Part shown: positions 22,492 to 23,237 of the stretch, piece by piece
How the letters are laid out: each line of letters starts with the position of its first letter
Position numbering within the stretch: position 1 is the stretch's first letter
Source: Gammaproteobacteria bacterium
Lineage (GTDB): Bacteria; Pseudomonadota; Gammaproteobacteria; Granulosicoccales; Granulosicoccaceae
Direction: 5' to 3'
DNA length: 23,237 nt
Assembly: GCA_019634245.1 (NCBI GenBank)
Contig: JAHQVR010000163.1
Location: 1 to 23,237, forward strand
The notes under the pieces: generated by a model
What the model was told of the DNA's origin: nothing
What the model saw: only the letters and a program-made list of their open reading frames with translations
Databases searched by the model: none
Program-made: the position numbers and the translations under genes

Positions 22492-23237
22492 ATGGCCGAT
22501 CCACTAAGAACAGGTTCTAGCGCATTACTGGCTTTTCAACGAGCCATTGCAACTACCTCGCACAATATCTCAAACTCTGCGACGGAAGGCTATACCCGCC
22601 AGCAAGTTGATTTCAGTGCGAACTTAGCCGTGCAGAAAGACTTTGGCTACGTTGGCCAGGGTGTATTAGTTGCAGATATAAAGCGCCTGGAAGATACGTT
22701 TGCTCAAAAACAGTTGTTTGTCACAGGTGCTGAGCTAGCTCGGGTATCCACCTTACATGAATATGCCGGACAACTGGATAGTTTGCTCGCTGATGACGGG
22801 TTGAATCTGGCCCCTGCGCTGAACGATTTTTTCGACGCTCTGGCCGATGCGAATAATAACCCGACTGACATAGTTACCCGCCACGGCGTTGTGAATGCAG
22901 CAGACAACTTAACCCGATCATTCAATTCACTCAGCGACGGGCTTGAATCCACTGGTAGCCAATACCGAGGTGCCCTACAAGGCTCGGTAAACGAAATTAA
23001 CTCGCTATCAAAGCAACTGGCAGATGTAAACAGCTCGATCATGTCTGTGTATAGAGATACGAGTTCTCGCACACCAAACGATCTTATCGATGAGAGAAAC
23101 CGGCTATTGAGCCAGCTTTCAGAGCAAGTCGGCATCACTACCATCGAAACCAGTGATGGCGGAACGGATGTGTATATCGCCCACGGACAAGCACTAGTGA
23201 CCGGTTCAGAGGCCATGGAACTGACCGTGATTAGCGA
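22492..23237 (+). CDS. flgK: Flagellar hook-associated protein FlgK (HAP1), partial
   Basis: First hook-filament junction protein, expected client of the FlgN chaperone. The window holds the first 248 residues; the C-terminus lies beyond the edge. It begins MADPLRTGSSALLAFQRAIA with TTSHNISNSATEGYTRQQVD, the FlgK version of the rod/hook motif. The helical region with DDGLNLAPALNDFFDALADA and TPNDLIDERNRLLSQLSEQV follows, which is diagnostic of FlgK. The frame is open to the window end. It starts 2 bp after the hydrolase gene, with no strong ribosome-binding site, and no separate sigma-28 promoter was noticed ahead of it. Confidence 0.95.
   Translation, partial: MADPLRTGSSALLAFQRAIATTSHNISNSATEGYTRQQVDFSANLAVQKDFGYVGQGVLVADIKRLEDTFAQKQLFVTGAELARVSTLHEYAGQLDSLLADDGLNLAPALNDFFDALADANNNPTDIVTRHGVVNAADNLTRSFNSLSDGLESTGSQYRGALQGSVNEINSLSKQLADVNSSIMSVYRDTSSRTPNDLIDERNRLLSQLSEQVGITTIETSDGGTDVYIAHGQALVTGSEAMELTVIS

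Noticed and set aside
22704..23216. 170-codon minus-strand frame
   Set aside because: Antisense to flgK, whose frame carries clear FlgK motifs; serine/leucine-rich shadow composition.

Overview
The window reads as chromosomal DNA of a free-living, flagellated gammaproteobacterium of roughly 50% GC that is neither an enteric nor an obvious Pseudomonas. The evidence is gammaproteobacterial gene order (yceD-rpmF-plsX, cysS/ppiB/lpxH), a YceF-type Maf protein, an LpxH-type lipid A pathway, and a Pseudomonas-like flagellar cluster behind a sigma-54-type promoter. I could not fix the genus. No tRNA, rRNA, transposon, integrase or CRISPR array was seen.

Left part (1-7648), core housekeeping. On the minus strand are the N-terminal part of a NarL/GacA-like response regulator (cut by the window edge), plsX, rpmF and yceD. 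yceF (maf) is divergent from yceD and convergent with pgpA-nusB-cysS. On the plus strand ppiA, ppiB and lpxH follow. Two familiar clusters are rearranged: plsX is not followed by fab genes, and nusB-pgpA lacks thiL between them and has cysS upstream.

Middle part (7889-13263), accessory genes. A membrane-anchored, FMN/iron-sulfur glutamate-synthase-like protein comes first. A small cyclic-di-GMP neighbourhood follows: a J-domain/zinc/PilZ fusion and a YcgR-like PilZ protein on the minus strand, and a divergent HDOD-GGDEF diguanylate cyclase with a GGEEF active site and an RSED inhibitory site. The group could make cyclic-di-GMP (HDOD-GGDEF) and sense it (two PilZ proteins) right beside the flagellar genes. 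The 3' end of the J/PilZ gene carries 33-bp in-frame tandem repeats that continue past its stop codon.

Right part (13277-23237), flagellar rod, hook and ring genes. flgN and flgA are on the minus strand with no flgM between them. Divergently, flgB-C-D-E-F-G-H-I-J and the start of flgK run on the plus strand as one tightly packed operon, with a sigma-54-like promoter about 260 bp ahead of flgB. FlgJ is split into two adjacent genes: a rod-scaffold protein and a separate peptidoglycan hydrolase.

The best candidates for something new are the J-domain/zinc/PilZ protein with its cyclic-di-GMP neighbours, the split FlgJ, the eroding C-terminal repeats, and the tandem hairpins separating rpmF from plsX. 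None of these has been tested against a database here.
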